Shown here piece by piece: positions 6,687 to 7,091 of a DNA stretch of 7,091 nucleotides (position 1 is the stretch's first letter; the number at the start of each line of letters is the position of its first letter). Source of the stretch: Chloroflexota bacterium (GTDB lineage: Bacteria; Chloroflexota; Limnocylindria; Limnocylindrales; CSP1-4). Both the position numbers and the translations under genes were made by a program. The notes below the pieces were generated by a model, which was given only the letters and a program-made list of their open reading frames with translations, did no database searches and was not told the DNA's origin. The stretch is from positions 1 to 7,091 of the forward strand of contig JACQEH010000175.1 in assembly GCA_016200675.1 (NCBI GenBank). The letters run 5' to 3'.

Positions 6687-6699
6687 CACCACTTAGGTG
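6687..6699 (+). other. Small inverted repeat in the tRNA leader
   Basis: CACC (6687-6690) and GGTG (6696-6699) can pair around a 5-base loop, and outer GCGC tracts (6678-6681 and 6705-6708) could extend it imperfectly. It lies in the predicted 5' leader that RNase P would remove. The stem is short and may be chance. Confidence 0.2.
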
Positions 6700-6711
6700 C
6701 CCATGCGCTGC

Positions 6712-6787
6712 GCCGACGTAGCTCAATTGGTAGAGCAGCGGTTTTGTAAACCGCCGGTTCCGGGTTCGAGTCCCGTCGTCGGCTCCA
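6712..6787 (+). tRNA. tRNA-Thr (anticodon TGT)
   Basis: A full cloverleaf folds by eye. The acceptor stem GCCGACG/CGTCGGC is perfect, the D-stem is GCTC/GAGC, and the anticodon stem GCGGT/ACCGC closes the loop TTTGTAA with anticodon TGT, reading ACA and probably ACG. The variable loop has five bases. The T-arm has TTCGAGT in its loop and an outermost C-T mismatch (6760/6776). U is the discriminator and the 3' CCA is encoded (6785-6787). The G1-C72 and C2-G71 pairs agree with threonine identity. It is the first gene after the promoter. Confidence 0.97.
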
Positions 6788-6803
6788 CTCGTGCAGCCTC
6801 CGG

Positions 6804-6879
6804 GCCCACATAGCTCAGCTGGCAGAGCACTTCCTTGGTAAGGAAGAGGTCATCGGTTCGAACCCGATTGTGGGCTCCA
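6804..6879 (+). tRNA. tRNA-Thr (anticodon GGT)
   Basis: The cloverleaf has perfect stems: acceptor GCCCACA/TGTGGGC, D-stem GCTC/GAGC, anticodon stem CTTCC/GGAAG around TTGGTAA with anticodon GGT (reads ACC and ACU), and T-stem ATCGG/CCGAT around TTCGAAC. U is the discriminator and CCA is encoded (6877-6879). It lies 16 bases after tRNA-Thr(TGT) with no promoter between them. Its D-arm resembles that of the first tRNA, but the other stems differ, so this is not a recent duplicate. In this GC-rich genome it should read most threonine codons (ACC). Confidence 0.97.
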
Positions 6880-6923
6880 CCCCTGACCTCCGTCGGTCCC
6901 CGGAAGAGACGAACACTGGCGAA

Positions 6924-6940
6924 GCCGCGCCCCTCGCGGC
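6924..6940 (+). other. Perfect GC hairpin in the tuf leader
   Basis: GCCGCG (6924-6929) and CGCGGC (6935-6940) form a 6-bp all-GC stem with a CCCCT loop, midway between the second tRNA and tuf. No T run follows, so it is not an intrinsic terminator. It may shape the processed 5' end of tuf mRNA or stabilise it after the tRNAs are cut out (inference). Confidence 0.4.
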
Positions 6941-6958
6941 AGGTCCGCAGCAAGTACT

Positions 6959-6964
6959 GGAGAG
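6959..6964 (+). promoter_or_regulatory. Ribosome binding site for tuf
   Basis: GGAGAG lies 10 bases before the GTG start at 6975; a weaker AGGT (6967-6970) is closer. This is the clearest Shine-Dalgarno of the window and fits a highly expressed gene that cannot rely on coupling to an upstream protein gene. Confidence 0.65.
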
Positions 6965-6974
6965 ACAGGTCACC

Positions 6975-7091
6975 GTGGCCAAGAAGAAGTTCGAGCGCAC
7001 CAAGCCGCACGTGAACATCGGCACGATCGGCCACATCGACCATGGCAAGACGTCGCTGACGGCGGCGATCACCAAGTACCTCGCGCTCAAG
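6975..7091 (+). CDS. tuf: Elongation factor Tu, 3' end missing
   Basis: The first 39 codons of EF-Tu, the GTPase that brings aminoacyl-tRNA to the ribosome. The start is GTG, followed by AKKKFERTKPHVNIGTIG, which matches EF-Tu N-termini across bacteria. The G1 (P-loop) motif GHIDHGKT is at residues 19-26, with K25 and T26 binding phosphate and Mg2+; then SLTAAITKYLALK runs into the window end. Serine replaces the commoner threonine after GKT, as in several other phyla. The gene is downstream of two tRNA-Thr genes, a long-standing tRNA-tuf linkage, and is probably co-transcribed from the promoter at 6642. Whether a second tuf copy exists elsewhere cannot be seen. Confidence 0.97.
   Translation, partial: MAKKKFERTKPHVNIGTIGHIDHGKTSLTAAITKYLALK

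Noticed and set aside
836..6726. Long minus-strand open frames (430 to 803 codons) opposite radA through rlmB
   Set aside because: In very GC-rich DNA stops are rare in all frames. The translations are Arg/Ala/Gly/Asp-rich with no recognisable domain, while the + strand frames carry complete family motifs.
6723..7090. Minus-strand open frames over the two tRNAs (with peptides like VEPTIGFEPMTSSL)
   Set aside because: This peptide pattern is the well-known false translation of the antisense of tRNA genes, from the TTCGAA T-loop and anticodon arm; both tRNAs fold fully on the + strand.
1..7091. A novel mobile, defence or secondary-metabolism system
   Set aside because: Every gene belongs to a known housekeeping family in a conserved order; there are no transposase, integrase, direct-repeat array or atypical insert signals.

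Overview
The window is a very GC-rich bacterial housekeeping region with almost every coding third position G or C, and every gene lies on the + strand. It holds five protein genes of one apparent operon: radA (5' end cut off), a membrane PIN-TRAM protein, a fused ispD-ispF, cysS and rlmB. They are followed by a separate transcription unit of two threonine tRNA genes and the start of tuf (EF-Tu, cut by the window end). The gene order radA - yacL-like - ispD/ispF - cysS - rlmB matches the classic Firmicutes/Actinobacteria/Chloroflexota neighbourhood. The high GC, the GTG starts, the yacL-type gene and the fused IspDF together fit a GC-rich Chloroflexota lineage (Limnocylindria-like) better than an actinobacterium. 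That placement is an inference from memory, not a search result.

Region 1 (1-4840): radA, the PIN-TRAM gene, ispDF and cysS are tightly packed, with gaps of 25 and 7 bases and then a stop/start overlap of one base. They cover recombination repair, probable RNA handling at the membrane, two steps of the MEP isoprenoid pathway and cysteinyl-tRNA charging. There is no functional link beyond ancient housekeeping synteny.

Region 2 (4837-6645): rlmB overlaps cysS by four bases (ATGA). Its SPOUT methyltransferase core is flanked by a Gly/Pro/Arg-rich N-terminal arm of about 225 residues and an Ala/Pro- then Lys-rich tail of about 125 residues. These extensions, their small internal repeats and their changed codon-position signature are the most unusual part of the window.

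Region 3 (6642-7091): a near-consensus sigma70-type promoter whose -35 box covers the rlmB stop codon precedes tRNA-Thr(TGT), tRNA-Thr(GGT) and tuf. The two tRNAs and EF-Tu are probably co-transcribed, as in the E. coli thrU-tyrU-glyT-thrT-tufB cluster but with only the two threonine tRNAs. No non-coding stretch exceeds 100 bases. I see no mobile element, CRISPR array, toxin-antitoxin or defence system, and I do not claim a new system here.
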